Shown here: in pieces, positions 1 through 9,041 of the stretch
Layout: each line of letters opens with the position of its first letter
How positions within the stretch are numbered: position 1 is the first letter of the stretch
DNA from: Bacillus sp. AFS015802
Lineage (GTDB): Bacteria; Bacillota; Bacilli; Bacillales; Bacillaceae_B
Assembly: GCF_002561455.1 (NCBI RefSeq)
Contig: NZ_NTUP01000003.1
Location: forward strand, 94,827-158,826
Length of the DNA: 64,000 nucleotides
Direction of reading: 5' to 3'
The notes under the pieces: model-generated
What the model was told of the DNA's origin: nothing
What the model saw: the letters and a program-made list of their open reading frames with translations, nothing else
Database searches by the model: none
Made by a program: the position numbers and the translations under genes

Positions 1-294
1 TTTCAACAGCCTTTTCTTTCCAAGGTGCTGATAAAAATAACTTAACCCTTTTGAGGAAAGTTTGTCGGTTCCATAATAAAAGGCTTTGTAAAAAGGAGTA
101 CCTAATTTAGAATGACCCTTTTTCAATAAACTCTGGGCTAAAGAGTGAATGGCGGGGTAGGCTTCCCCGTATAAGTCACAAATGTACACGAGATGACCTT
201 GTCTTTTGAACGTCTCAGCAAGGGTTATGGCCGTCTGTACATGTCCTTCACCAAAATGTGCGGTCAAAATGAGAATGGGCTTTTCGTGTTTCAA
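1..294 (-). CDS. ugtP: Diacylglycerol glucosyltransferase UgtP, N-terminal part (runs off the window)
   Basis: The reading frame is open from a TTG at 294 down to base 1, giving 98 residues of an N-terminus. It begins MKHEKPILILTAHFGEGHVQ and continues through a FYKAFYYGTDK motif. This is the N-terminal Rossmann half of the MGDG-synthase/UgtP family, which makes mono- and diglucosyl-diacylglycerol, the lipid anchor for lipoteichoic acid, at the inner membrane face. The TTG is chosen because GGGGGA lies 7 nt upstream and the family motif starts immediately after. The C-terminal catalytic half is outside the window. It is divergent from fhs across 190 bp that hold a symmetric promoter/operator. 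The ugtP name rests on similarity and on synteny with the B. subtilis ugtP-ypgQ region. Confidence 0.9.
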   Translation of the reverse strand, partial: MKHEKPILILTAHFGEGHVQTAITLAETFKRQGHLVYICDLYGEAYPAIHSLAQSLLKKGHSKLGTPFYKAFYYGTDKLSSKGLSYFYQHLGKKRLLK

Positions 295-338
295 TTGAAT
301 TCCCCCGATCAATGGCAGATTCAAGCAAAAGAATTGAT

Positions 339-368
339 TTATAGTGTAAAATAGAGAAACACTATAAT
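339..368. promoter_or_regulatory. Symmetric divergent promoter with 9-bp inverted repeat (ugtP / fhs)
   Basis: TTATAGTGT at 339-347 and ACACTATAA at 359-367 form a perfect inverted repeat with an 11-nt spacer. The right arm contains TATAAT (363-368), a -10 for fhs. The left arm read on the minus strand gives TATAAA (343-338), a -10 for ugtP. Each has a weak TATAGT 17 nt upstream that lies in the opposite arm. One dimeric repressor here could occlude both promoters. This is sequence-based inference; no known operator is recognised. Confidence 0.5.
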
Positions 369-483
369 GTAAGATTACAAACAGATTGTAAATGCAGTTT
401 AAGGATAAACATTCTTTTTTGTAAAAATTGTACTCACACGGTGTTGACCGTTCAGTAAATACGAAACCAAGAAGGTGATTCTC

Positions 484-2175
484 TTGACAACGACGAAGAA
501 GAAAGTGAAATCGGATATTGAGATCGCTCAGCAATCAACGCTGATGCCGATCAATGATATTGCCGCACGTATCGGTCTCAACCAGGATGACATGGAGCTA
601 TACGGCAAATACAAAGGGAAAATATCCTATGAAGCGATACATAAACTAAATGACCGTCCCCACGGGAAGCTGATTCTTGTCACTTCGATCAACCCGACCC
701 CTGCCGGTGAAGGTAAGTCCACTGTGACTGTGGGCCTTGGGGATGCTTTAAACCGGCTGAATAAAAACGCGATGATTGCCATGAGGGAGCCTTCACTGGG
801 TCCGACGATGGGAATCAAGGGAGGGGCCACAGGGGGAGGATACTCGCAGGTTCTCCCCATGGAAGATATCAACCTCCATTTCACAGGGGATATCCATGCC
901 ATATCCACAGCCAACAATGCTTTGTCCGCACTGCTGGATAATCATATTCATCAAGGAAACGAGTTGAACATCGACCAGAGAAGAGTGGTGTGGAAGCGCG
1001 CAGTCGATATGAATGACCGTGCACTACGACAAATCATCGTCGGCCTGGGTGGCCCGGTTCAAGGGGTGCCACGGGAGGACGGGTTTGATATAACGGTCGC
1101 ATCAGAGATCATGGCTGTTCTATGTTTATCCCATAGTATAGGTGAATTAAAACAAAAACTGGGCCGTATGGTCGTCGCTTATAACTCGTCAAGACAGCCG
1201 GTAACCGTTAGAGACCTTGGAGCGGAAGGAGCATTGACTTTATTGCTGAAGGATGCACTGAAGCCTAATCTCGTGCAGACCATCGAGCATTCACCTGCCC
1301 TTATCCACGGAGGGCCATTTGCGAATATTGCACACGGATGCAATAGCGTCATGGCAACAAAGACAGCTTTGAAGCTTGCAGATTATGTGGTGACTGAATC
1401 TGGATTCGGCGCAGACTTAGGAGCGGAAAAATTCCTCAATATCAAGTCCCGGGCTGCAGACATAGCCCCTGATGCCATTGTTCTTGTTGCCACCATCCGT
1501 GCCTTGAAAATGCATGGCGGTCAACCGAAGAAGGACCTTCAAACCGAGGATATTCAAGCACTTGAAAAGGGCTTGTCGAATTTAAGGAAGCACATGGATA
1601 CATTGGAGCAATTCAATGTTCCTTATGTCATTGCCGTCAACCGGTTCATCACAGACAGTGATAGGGAAATCGCCTCGTTGATCAAGTGGTGTGAAAATCA
1701 GGATGCAAAAGTATCACTGACCGATGTCTGGGCGAAAGGCGGGGAAGGTGGAATCGATTTAGCAGAGAAGGTATTACATGAGATAGAAAAGAACCAGAAG
1801 GTATTTTCGCCTCTTTATGAGCTCTCTGAATCCCTTCAAACGAAAATCGAGACCATTGCGAAGAAAGTATACGGGGCAAGTAAAATAGAATACACGGTTA
1901 AAGCAAGAAAACAGCTGAAGGAATTTGAAGAACATGGCTGGGGCGATCTGCCCGTCTGTATGGCCAAGACACAGTACTCCCTCTCTGATGACCCGGCAAA
2001 ACTCGGTCGACCGGAGAATTTCACCATCACGATACGGGAGCTGAAGCCGAAGATCGGGGCTGGATTCATCGTTGCCCTGACAGGAGAAGTGATGACGATG
2101 CCGGGACTTCCGAAAAAACCGGCTGCATTCGGGATGGATGTAGATGAAGAAGGCCGGGCAATCGGACTGTTTTAA
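484..2175 (+). CDS. fhs: Formate--tetrahydrofolate ligase
   Basis: The 563-residue protein matches the usual length of about 557 for FTHFS. It catalyses ATP + formate + THF to 10-formyl-THF in cytosolic one-carbon metabolism. Visible signatures are the P-loop [18 protein letters not shown] near residue 70, [18 protein letters not shown] near 105, and the C-terminal [20 protein letters not shown] region with the closing [13 protein letters not shown]. The TTG at 484 is preferred because AAGAAGGTGAT lies 5 nt upstream. An in-frame GTG at 475 would overlap that ribosome site. B. subtilis 168 lacks this gene, so it is an addition relative to the otherwise syntenic region. No terminator separates it from the next gene. 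Confidence 0.96.
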   Translation: MTTTKKKVKSDIEIAQQSTLMPINDIAARIGLNQDDMELYGKYKGKISYEAIHKLNDRPHGKLILVTSINPTPAGEGKSTVTVGLGDALNRLNKNAMIAMREPSLGPTMGIKGGATGGGYSQVLPMEDINLHFTGDIHAISTANNALSALLDNHIHQGNELNIDQRRVVWKRAVDMNDRALRQIIVGLGGPVQGVPREDGFDITVASEIMAVLCLSHSIGELKQKLGRMVVAYNSSRQPVTVRDLGAEGALTLLLKDALKPNLVQTIEHSPALIHGGPFANIAHGCNSVMATKTALKLADYVVTESGFGADLGAEKFLNIKSRAADIAPDAIVLVATIRALKMHGGQPKKDLQTEDIQALEKGLSNLRKHMDTLEQFNVPYVIAVNRFITDSDREIASLIKWCENQDAKVSLTDVWAKGGEGGIDLAEKVLHEIEKNQKVFSPLYELSESLQTKIETIAKKVYGASKIEYTVKARKQLKEFEEHGWGDLPVCMAKTQYSLSDDPAKLGRPENFTITIRELKPKIGAGFIVALTGEVMTMPGLPKKPAAFGMDVDEEGRAIGLF

Positions 2176-2202
2176 TCACTTTAAAGGGAAGGGGAGAAGG
2201 AT

Positions 2203-2700
2203 ATGTTTGACCCGACAGCCTTTGATAACTTAAAGGTAATCTTTGAAGGGGCGGTCTACGATCTTGATTTGACAGGGGATATTCAAATACTCGACCGCAA
2301 GGACTTGTTTGATTTCGCCCATTATGAACGCTGTTATCAAATTCGATATTCACTGCCTTATCATAAATCACTTTCGATAGAGTTTCACCTGAAGGCGGAT
2401 ATGGGCCATTTCCTGGCAGAAAGAAAGATGATGACCGAAAAGAATACGGCAGGTGCTGACATCGTCATCGTCTATAAAGGCGATGAAAAGCTGCATCTTA
2501 GCCGACAGTTCCTGGAAGAAGCCTGGGGTAATGATAAGTATTGGGAATGGAAAGAAGTGAACTCTTCTATGAAACCCACTTCCTATGAAGGAATCTTAAC
2601 CTTTAATCGGGTGATCACAGAGGAAATGGTGGATGATGTACTTCAGATGATCTCTTTCACTGTTGAGACACTCCGAGAGCTTGAGCGAAAGGACTTCTAG
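2203..2700 (+). CDS. Hypothetical protein (165 aa)
   Basis: I do not recognise the family. The protein is soluble, acidic and rich in aromatic residues, with no signal peptide or membrane segment. It looks like an alternating beta/alpha fold: an N-terminal YDLDLTGDIQIL strand pair, a middle IVIVYKGDEKLHLSR stretch, and a C-terminal helix (VDDVLQMISFTVETLRELE). An AAGGGAAGGGGAGAAGG ribosome site precedes the ATG. It starts 27 nt after fhs and is followed 43 nt later by a DegV gene, so the three may be co-transcribed. The ribosome site and coding character make it a real gene; its function is unknown. Confidence 0.75.
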   Translation: MFDPTAFDNLKVIFEGAVYDLDLTGDIQILDRKDLFDFAHYERCYQIRYSLPYHKSLSIEFHLKADMGHFLAERKMMTEKNTAGADIVIVYKGDEKLHLSRQFLEEAWGNDKYWEWKEVNSSMKPTSYEGILTFNRVITEEMVDDVLQMISFTVETLRELERKDF

Positions 2701-2743
2701 TAGGGAAAAGAGTTCATATATATAGAAAAAAGGGGATTTCACA

Positions 2744-3601
2744 ATGAGAATAGCATGGGTTACAGATAGCACAGCATTTGTTCCAAATGGTTCGAAGAGT
2801 GGGGAAAACGACATATATGTTGTTCCGATGAGCATACTGTTTGGGGAGCGTGAGTATCAGGACGGCATAGACTTGTCTCCGGAAGAATTGTTTGCGAAGT
2901 TAAGGGAGGAAAAGGTTGAAGTGAAAACCTCCCAGCCTTCGATCGGTACGTTCAAGGAATTATTCGAACAATTGGCAAGGGACTATGACTATATCTTTTC
3001 CATCCATGTGTCGTCTCATTTCAGCGGGACCTATTCCTCTGCCCATCAGGCTGCAGAGCTATTAAAGGATACGATTCCGAACATCATTTGCATCGATTCA
3101 AAAATTCTGTCCAACCCTTTGACAGAATTGATTCAATATGGACAACGTTTAGTGAAAGAAGGAAAAGAACCGCTGCGAATAAAGGAAGCGATTGAGCATA
3201 AGATTACTTCCTGTGAGACGTACGTGATGGTAGGGAGTCTTGAACAGCTTCATAAAAGTGGAAGGATGGGTGGTCTGTCATTCTTCCTGGGAAGCGTTCT
3301 GAAAATAAAGCCCATGCTTTCCATTGAAGATGGTAAGCTTGAAGTGAAGGACAAGGTAAGAAGTATAAAAAAGGGCTTAGACAGCATGATCCGGCGGCTG
3401 GATCTCGCTCTCGCCGAGAGGACGATTGCGAAAGTCTCTGTATTGCACGGGTTAAATCGGGAAGAGGCCATGGATTGGATGGAACAGTTGCAAGAGATGT
3501 ATCCCCAAATTGAATTTGGGGCATACCCTTTGGGAGCAGTGATCGGCGTGCATGCAGGTGAGAACACCATCGGTATAAGCTGGTTTGCGGAAAACGAATG
3601 A
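2744..3601 (+). CDS. DegV family fatty-acid-binding protein
   Basis: The protein has 285 residues, the usual size for DegV proteins, which bind a fatty acid such as palmitate between two alpha/beta domains. FakB members present the acyl chain to the kinase FakA. Family marks are the N-terminal VTDSTAF, KTSQPSIGTFKELFE near residue 65, IHVSSHFSGTYSSAHQAA near 90, DSKILSNP near 118 and LEQLHKSGRMGG near 170. The C-terminal HAGENTIGISWF loop completes the fold. A second DegV paralogue lies at 14849. Whether this one partners FakA cannot be told from the sequence. A terminator follows. Confidence 0.9.
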   Translation: MRIAWVTDSTAFVPNGSKSGENDIYVVPMSILFGEREYQDGIDLSPEELFAKLREEKVEVKTSQPSIGTFKELFEQLARDYDYIFSIHVSSHFSGTYSSAHQAAELLKDTIPNIICIDSKILSNPLTELIQYGQRLVKEGKEPLRIKEAIEHKITSCETYVMVGSLEQLHKSGRMGGLSFFLGSVLKIKPMLSIEDGKLEVKDKVRSIKKGLDSMIRRLDLALAERTIAKVSVLHGLNREEAMDWMEQLQEMYPQIEFGAYPLGAVIGVHAGENTIGISWFAENE

Positions 3602-3610
3602 AATGGACAA

Positions 3611-3654
3611 AAAAAGGAGTGATGTGATGAATCAGGCATCCACTCCTTTTTATT
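3611..3654 (+). terminator. Rho-independent terminator after degV
   Basis: AAAAAGGAGTG pairs with CACTCCTTTTT around a 19-nt loop and is followed by TTTTTATT. Confidence 0.8.
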
Positions 3655-3699
3655 CTGATAAAAGAATATCTTTGGTACAATGGAAGAGAAGGTGGAAAT

Positions 3700-4344
3700 A
3701 TGGAGCGAAAAGAACTGGACCAAATCATCGATTATTTAAAAACTGAATACATAGGTGAATCGACGGGCCATGATTGGTATCATTTAGACCGGGTGAGGAA
3801 ACAGGCGCTTAGAATTGCAAGGGAAGAACAGGTTTCCCGTACATATATCATTGAACTGGCCTCATTGCTTCACGATGTGCCGGACGATAAGTTCGTGGAA
3901 GAAGAAGAAGGAAAGAAAAAGCTGGATCATATACTTTCCGGCCTTTCAATCAATGAAAGTGATAAAGCGTTATTGAAATCAATCATCTATTCCATATCCT
4001 ATAAGGGCGGTCATGAAGCAGAATTGACGACGATCGAAGCGAAAATTGTAAGAGACGCCGATCGCCTGGATGCCATGGGGGCCATCGGGATCGCCAGGAC
4101 GTTTGCTTATGGAGGCAGAAAAGGCAGATCAATGTACAATCCGGATTTTCAGGTAAGGGCCGAAATGACCCTGGAGGAATATAGAAATGGGGATAGTTCC
4201 AGTATCCATCATTTTCATGAGAAATTACTGAAGCTGAAAGACTTGATGTGTACGGAAACGGGCAGGGCCATGGCAGAAGAACGCCATGACTTCATGCTCC
4301 GGTTTCTAGAGCAATTTAATAAAGAATGGACTGGTCAAGAATGA
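3700..4344 (+). CDS. ypgQ: HD-domain phosphohydrolase, YpgQ family
   Basis: The 214-residue protein carries an HD metal-dependent phosphohydrolase domain. The metal ligands visible are H (in GHDWYHLDRV, near residue 23), the HD of SLLHDVPDD near 52, and a later D in VRDADRLDAMGA near 115. B. subtilis YpgQ is reported to be a nucleotide-processing HD hydrolase; this activity is inherited from the family and not shown here. AGAAGGTGGAAAT precedes the ATG. The stop codon overlaps the probable start of the ABC-F gene (ATGA), so the two are translationally coupled. Confidence 0.88.
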   Translation: MERKELDQIIDYLKTEYIGESTGHDWYHLDRVRKQALRIAREEQVSRTYIIELASLLHDVPDDKFVEEEEGKKKLDHILSGLSINESDKALLKSIIYSISYKGGHEAELTTIEAKIVRDADRLDAMGAIGIARTFAYGGRKGRSMYNPDFQVRAEMTLEEYRNGDSSSIHHFHEKLLKLKDLMCTETGRAMAEERHDFMLRFLEQFNKEWTGQE

Positions 4345-6227
4345 GAATGCTAACAGCTGAGAATCTTTCCAAAACCTATGGAGAGAAAACTCTGTTCCAA
4401 GATATATCCTTTTCCATTACGGAAAAAGAAAGAGTCGGACTGATCGGAGTGAACGGTACGGGTAAATCAAGTCTGTTGAAACTGATCGCAGGGATGGAAG
4501 AATATGATAGCGGAGAACTTTCAAAGCCGAACGACTACCATATTGCCTATCTTCAACAGGAACCTGCCTTTGATGGTGAGCTGACAGTACTCCAACAAGT
4601 ATTTCGTGGTGAAGCCAAGGTCATACAGGCGATGAGGGACTATGAAACAACCCTTCTGGAGATGGAGAAGAATCCTGAGAACCCCAAGGTGCAGGATGAA
4701 TTATTCGAAGCTCAAAAACAAATGGATATCCTTAATGCCTGGGACGCAAGCGCGAATGCAAAAGCCATCTTAACCAAGCTTGGCATCCATGATTTCGGGA
4801 AGAGAATGAAAGAACTATCCGGCGGGCAAAAAAAGCGGGTGGCACTGGCCGGCGTCCTCATTGAAACGCCGGACCTGCTTATATTGGACGAACCGACCAA
4901 CCATTTGGATTATCAATCCATCAAGTGGCTGGAGGACTACCTGGGGAAGTATAATGGATCAGTGTTACTCGTGACGCATGATCGTTATTTCCTTGATAGG
5001 GTCACGAATCGAATCTTTGAATTGGATGGCGGCACCCTGTACTCCTACAAAGGAAATTATGCATCTTTTATTGAAGCTAAAGCTTCCCGGGAAGAAGTCG
5101 AACGCCAATTATCCGAAAAACAGCAAAATCTATACCGGAGAGAGCTTGCATGGATGAGGAGGGGGGCAAAAGCCCGTACTACGAAACAAAAGGCCCGCAT
5201 CCAGCGATTCGAACACTTGGAGGATACAATGTCCTCTGGCCCGTCTAATGGACAGGTTGACATGGCGATTGGGGGCAACCGTTTGGGCAAACAGGTTTTT
5301 GAATTCAAGAACGCGTCAAAACAATTTGAAGACAAGCAGATACTAAACGGGTTCTCTTTTCTGATCAAGCCGAAAGACCGTATCGGGATAGTCGGGAAGA
5401 ACGGAAGCGGTAAATCGACCTTCCTTAATCTCCTTGCAGGTACGGATGAGCTTACCAGAGGTGAATTGATCAAAGGACAGACCGTTAAGATCGCTTACTA
5501 CACCCAGGGCCATGAAGAACTTGATGAAAATATGCGCATGATTGAATATATAAGAGAAGCGGGAGAATATATAACCACGGAGAAAGGGGAACAAATTTCC
5601 GTCACGTCGATGCTTGAGAGATTCCTTTTTCCAATGAGCACACACGGTACGTTGATCCGGAAGCTTTCCGGCGGTGAAAAACGAAGACTCTTCCTTTTGA
5701 AACTGTTAATGTCAAAGCCAAACGTACTTTTGCTGGATGAGCCTACCAACGATTTGGATACCGAGACCCTCACCGTGCTTGAAGATTATATCAATGAATT
5801 TTCAGGTGTAGTGATCACCGTTTCCCATGACCGCTACTTTCTGGACAAAACCGCAGAGCAGCTGCTTGTATTTAATGGGGACGCCCGGATTGATTTCTAT
5901 TTCGGCGAGTATACGGAGTACCTGGAAAAGAATGAAGCGAAAAGTAAGAAACAGGTGACAGAGCCGGATAAAGAGTCCATACCCTTTAAAGAAGTGAAGG
6001 AGAAAGAGAAAAAAAGGCTCTCTTATATGGAAAAAAGAGAGTGGGATGAAATTGAAGATAAGATGGCAGGAATTGAAGCAAAAATAGAAGAAGCGGATGC
6101 CGAGCTCCAAAAAGTCGGCAGCAACTTCGAACGGGCACAAGAGTTGATGAAGGAAAGCGAACAGCTCAACGAAGAACTGGAAAGACTCATTGAGAGGTGG
6201 ACCTATCTCTCTGAATTTGCCGAATAA
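4341..6227 (+). CDS. yfmR: ABC-F ATPase, YfmR type (translation factor)
   Basis: The 628-residue soluble ABC-F protein has two nucleotide-binding domains. Walker A1 is GVNGTGKSS (~40), signature 1 LSGGQKKRV (~157), Walker B1 LLILDEPTNHLD, then the charged inter-domain linker with WMRRGAKARTTKQKARIQR. Walker A2 is GKNGSGKST (~350), signature 2 LSGGEKRR, Walker B2 VLLLDEPTNDLD. A C-terminal coiled coil (~540-625) ends RWTYLSEFAE. Domain layout and length match B. subtilis YfmR, known to relieve ribosome stalling with EF-P. I chose ATG 4341, which overlaps the ypgQ stop; ATG 4326 and ATG 4347 are also in frame and no site is clearly favoured by a ribosome-binding sequence. Confidence 0.88.
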   Translation: MRMLTAENLSKTYGEKTLFQDISFSITEKERVGLIGVNGTGKSSLLKLIAGMEEYDSGELSKPNDYHIAYLQQEPAFDGELTVLQQVFRGEAKVIQAMRDYETTLLEMEKNPENPKVQDELFEAQKQMDILNAWDASANAKAILTKLGIHDFGKRMKELSGGQKKRVALAGVLIETPDLLILDEPTNHLDYQSIKWLEDYLGKYNGSVLLVTHDRYFLDRVTNRIFELDGGTLYSYKGNYASFIEAKASREEVERQLSEKQQNLYRRELAWMRRGAKARTTKQKARIQRFEHLEDTMSSGPSNGQVDMAIGGNRLGKQVFEFKNASKQFEDKQILNGFSFLIKPKDRIGIVGKNGSGKSTFLNLLAGTDELTRGELIKGQTVKIAYYTQGHEELDENMRMIEYIREAGEYITTEKGEQISVTSMLERFLFPMSTHGTLIRKLSGGEKRRLFLLKLLMSKPNVLLLDEPTNDLDTETLTVLEDYINEFSGVVITVSHDRYFLDKTAEQLLVFNGDARIDFYFGEYTEYLEKNEAKSKKQVTEPDKESIPFKEVKEKEKKRLSYMEKREWDEIEDKMAGIEAKIEEADAELQKVGSNFERAQELMKESEQLNEELERLIERWTYLSEFAE

Positions 6228-6305
6228 GTCTCTTTCTTTAAGGCAACAAGGATACTGTGTTAAGATGGAAGGTAATTGAACAGTTTAGAGAAAGGGGTAA
6301 CAGTC

Positions 6306-7433
6306 TTGAGGATTTTATCAATTGAACCTACTCCAAGTCCGAATACGATGAAAGTTCTTCTCGATCAGGAAATGAAGGCCGGGAAGAACAACAACTATAA
6401 AAAAGGTGAAGCGGAGGGAGCTCCTCCCGTCATCAAAGAGATCCTCGCCATCGAAGGTGTGAAAGGGGTTTACCATGTTGCCGACTTCCTGGCCGTCGAA
6501 CGGAATGCTAAATTTGATTGGCAGGAGCTTCTGCCACAAGTGAGAAAAGCATTTGGAGAAGAGGCTGCTGTAGAGGAAAGTGAATCTCAAATGGAAGAAC
6601 ATTTTGGTGAAGTGAATGTCAGCGTGCAAATGTTCAAAGGCATTCCCATGCAGGTAAAGGTGATGGATGGAGAACAAGAAAAGAGATTTTCCCTCACGGC
6701 TCCATTTCTTGAAGCGATTGCCGAAGCCCAGAAGGAAGGGGATAACGTTGTCCTTCTAAGAAAGTGGAAAGAGTACGGCATCCGGTACGGGGACCTGGAT
6801 GAGATTGGTCACAATGTGACAGAAGAATTAATAGCGGCCTACCCTTCTGAAAGACTTGCATCCCTCGTCGGGGAAGCGCAGGAAGCAACCGATTCCAAGG
6901 GACCACTCATCTACAAGAAGAAACAAAAGGTGACCGTCTCTGACTTTGAAGCACCGGACTGGCAAACAAGATACCAGAAGCTGGATGCGATGGAGGATCC
7001 GACTCTGGATGACTTACCTCTCCTGGAGAAAGCATTGGAGGATGAGAAAGTATCCATCCGCCGATTGGCTGTTGTGTATCTTGGAATGATTGAAGACGCT
7101 AAAGTCCTTCCGTTGCTGTACAAGGGGTTGCATGATAAATCAGTTTCTGTGAGAAGGACGGCTGGAGACTGTCTTTCTGATTTAGGATTTGCTGAAGCCA
7201 TGCCGGAAATGGTCCTTGCCTTGAAGGATAAGAGTAAGCTGGTTAGATGGCGTGCGGCCATGTTCCTTTATGAATTGGGAGATGAATCTGCATTACAAGG
7301 TTTAAAAGAAGCGGAAAATGACCCTGAATTCGAAGTGAAGCTACAGGTGAAAATGGCCATTGAACGGATAGAAGGCGGCGAAGAAGCGAAAGGATCGGTT
7401 TGGAAACAGATGACAGAAGCGCGCCACCAATAA
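6306..7433 (+). CDS. ypgR: YpgR: Nfu N-terminal domain plus HEAT-repeat protein
   Basis: The 375-residue protein has an N-terminal Nfu/NifU-N-like domain (about residues 1-90, PTPSPNTMKVLL and VKGVYHVADFLAVER). A middle conserved region follows, and then at least three HEAT-like repeats (about 225-350, such as SIRRLAVVYLGMIEDAKVLPLL). B. subtilis YpgR (377 aa) has the same architecture. The true Nfu C-terminal CxxC iron-sulfur domain is absent, so an Fe-S scaffold role is uncertain. TTG 6306 is chosen because AAAGGGG lies 8 nt upstream; the frame is open back to TTG 6276. It is followed 22 nt later by brxA, as in B. subtilis. Confidence 0.88.
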   Translation: MRILSIEPTPSPNTMKVLLDQEMKAGKNNNYKKGEAEGAPPVIKEILAIEGVKGVYHVADFLAVERNAKFDWQELLPQVRKAFGEEAAVEESESQMEEHFGEVNVSVQMFKGIPMQVKVMDGEQEKRFSLTAPFLEAIAEAQKEGDNVVLLRKWKEYGIRYGDLDEIGHNVTEELIAAYPSERLASLVGEAQEATDSKGPLIYKKKQKVTVSDFEAPDWQTRYQKLDAMEDPTLDDLPLLEKALEDEKVSIRRLAVVYLGMIEDAKVLPLLYKGLHDKSVSVRRTAGDCLSDLGFAEAMPEMVLALKDKSKLVRWRAAMFLYELGDESALQGLKEAENDPEFEVKLQVKMAIERIEGGEEAKGSVWKQMTEARHQ

Positions 7434-7455
7434 TAAATGAAAGGATTGATGAAAG

Positions 7456-7890
7456 ATGTCTATGGCATATGAAGAATATATGAGACAGTTGGTTACTCCG
7501 ATGAGACAGGAATTGACACAAGCAGGTTTTAAAGAGCTGGGTACAGAAGAGGAAGTCGTGAATTTCATGGAGAACAGCGAAGGAACGACCCTGGTTGTCG
7601 TGAACTCCGTATGCGGGTGTGCTGCGGGTCTTGCAAGACCTGCGGCCACTCAATCCGTCATGAATAATGAAAAAACCCCTGACCATCTTGTAACGGTATT
7701 TGCAGGACAGGATAAGGAAGCGACGGCCAAAATGAGGGAGTATTTCCAAGGATATGAACCTTCTTCCCCATCCATGGCTTTGCTTAAAGGGAAGGAAGTC
7801 GTTCACTTCATCCCTAGAGAAGAAATCGAAGATCACGACATTTCCTCCATCATTTCGAACCTGGTGACAGCATTTAACGAGAACTGCTAG
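7456..7890 (+). CDS. brxA: Bacilliredoxin BrxA (YphP)
   Basis: The 144-residue thioredoxin-fold protein has the diagnostic CGC active site in VNSVCGCAAGLARPA near residue 54. BrxA removes bacillithiol from S-bacillithiolated proteins in the cytosol of Firmicutes. The C-terminal cis-Pro-like region and length are typical of the YphP/YqiW family. AAAGGATTGATGAAAG precedes the ATG. An alternative ATG lies two codons downstream. It probably shares a transcript with ypgR and ends at a terminator. Confidence 0.95.
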   Translation: MSMAYEEYMRQLVTPMRQELTQAGFKELGTEEEVVNFMENSEGTTLVVVNSVCGCAAGLARPAATQSVMNNEKTPDHLVTVFAGQDKEATAKMREYFQGYEPSSPSMALLKGKEVVHFIPREEIEDHDISSIISNLVTAFNENC

Positions 7891-7898
7891 ATATACGG

Positions 7899-7934
7899 AA
7901 AAAGGGACGGGTGAGATCATCCGTTCCTTTTTTG
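7899..7934 (+). terminator. Rho-independent terminator after brxA
   Basis: AAAGGGACGG and CCGTTCCTTT pair (one G-U) around GTGAGATCAT, then a T run. Confidence 0.8.
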
Positions 7935-7981
7935 TGGTAGGATAATGAAATGATAGAAAAATGAACAGTCAAAGGAGAATC

Positions 7982-8764
7982 ATGAACGTGTTTGTCACGA
8001 CCTGTGGGAGAGCAAATCAGAATGTAATAGCAAAAGCGCAACAGGCAGCCGATGTCCTCTCTATTCCATACATTCCGAGGAAAAAACGATCGATTCGCCA
8101 TCATATGGAAAGCGTTGATCAGGACTGCCTGGTCATCGGTAAAGAACGACTTGAACTTCATACCAGGGAAGAGAATAGCGAGCCGTTCTTTTTTCACCCC
8201 AATTCAGCCTCCTTTAGAATAAAAAGGCTCATGCGGGGAGAGAAAGATCCGCTCATAGAAGCGGCAGACCTAAAGGAAGGGATGAGCTTTCTGGACTGCA
8301 CCCTCGGGCTTGCCTCAGATAGCATCATCGCGAGTCATATTGTGGGTGACAACGGGAGAGTAACGGGTATCGAAGCGAATAAATATATTGCCCATATCCT
8401 TCTTCATGGACTTCAGGATTGGGTGTCCCCACTACCAGAATTAAATAATGCAATGAAACGGATCACCCTCATCAATGGAGAATTTCAGGAAGAATTAAAG
8501 AAGATAGAAGATGATGCATTTGATGTCGTTTACATCGATCCAATGTTTGAAGAGGCATTGAATGATTCTCATGGAATCAATCCAATCAGGCAGTGGGCAA
8601 GTTATACAGGGGTCACCAAAGAAGGAATAAATGAAGCGAAAAGAGTGGCCAAAAGGCGGGTCGTTTTAAAAGAACACTATCAATCATCCCTATTTGAAGA
8701 AATGGGCTTCGACGCAGTGAAAAGACCATCGGCCAAATTTCATTTCGGGGTGATCCGGTTATAA
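7982..8764 (+). CDS. ypiP: Class I SAM-dependent methyltransferase, YpiP-like
   Basis: The 260-residue protein has a Rossmann methyltransferase core. Motif I is FLDCTLGLASDSIIAS (~103), the acidic ribose ligand is in GIEANKY (~130), and the post-I/motif IV region is DVVYIDPMFEE (~187). The N-terminal VFVTTCGRANQ looks like an added nucleic-acid or nucleotide-binding region seen in the YpiP family. The substrate is unknown; DPMF resembles the catalytic DPPY/F of base or amine methylases. ATG 7982 is preferred over ATG 7961 because AAAGGAGA lies just before it. Its position between brxA and ypjP matches B. subtilis ypiP. Confidence 0.85.
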   Translation: MNVFVTTCGRANQNVIAKAQQAADVLSIPYIPRKKRSIRHHMESVDQDCLVIGKERLELHTREENSEPFFFHPNSASFRIKRLMRGEKDPLIEAADLKEGMSFLDCTLGLASDSIIASHIVGDNGRVTGIEANKYIAHILLHGLQDWVSPLPELNNAMKRITLINGEFQEELKKIEDDAFDVVYIDPMFEEALNDSHGINPIRQWASYTGVTKEGINEAKRVAKRRVVLKEHYQSSLFEEMGFDAVKRPSAKFHFGVIRL

Positions 8765-8782
8765 AAGGACGGAATAAAAATA

Positions 8783-8814
8783 GACAGGCATCTTCAGCCT
8801 GTCCGGTTTTTTTC
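8783..8814 (+). terminator. Terminator after ypiP
   Basis: GACAGGC and GCCTGTC pair around ATCTTCA, then CGGTTTTTTT. It lies just beyond the stop of the minus-strand small gene. Confidence 0.85.
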
Positions 8815-8817
8815 TTA

Positions 8818-8895
8818 TTAATCGGTGAATCCCAGTACAATAAAATAACCCAATAGAAGTATGTATCCGATATTGATCATAATTCCAGTATCCAT
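8818..8895 (-). CDS. Small hydrophobic membrane peptide (25 aa)
   Basis: The frame reads MDTGIMINIGYILLLGYFIV and then LGFTD. It is almost entirely one transmembrane helix. AAGGAGGATAACTAA is placed ideally upstream of the ATG, which is much better than chance. It faces ypiP, so the terminator there would serve both strands. The family is not recognised and the gene is too short for routine gene callers. Confidence 0.6.
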   Translation of the reverse strand: MDTGIMINIGYILLLGYFIVLGFTD

Positions 8896-9041
8896 TTAGT
8901 TATCCTCCTTACAAATTATCCTCATTAATATACTACCACATAAAGATTTTTATATCCTACAAAAAAATGAAACCTTTTTCACTTTTTATTCGTAAGAAGT
9001 AGTATAATAATAGACGTATTACATAGGAAAGGACGTTATCT

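Noticed and set aside
3204..3728. Two overlapping minus-strand frames of 174 and 157 codons
   Set aside because: They are shadows of degV and ypgQ with no family pattern.
7243..7920. 225-codon open frame on the minus strand
   Set aside because: It is antisense to ypgR and brxA, has no ribosome site, and its composition follows the codon pattern of the real genes.
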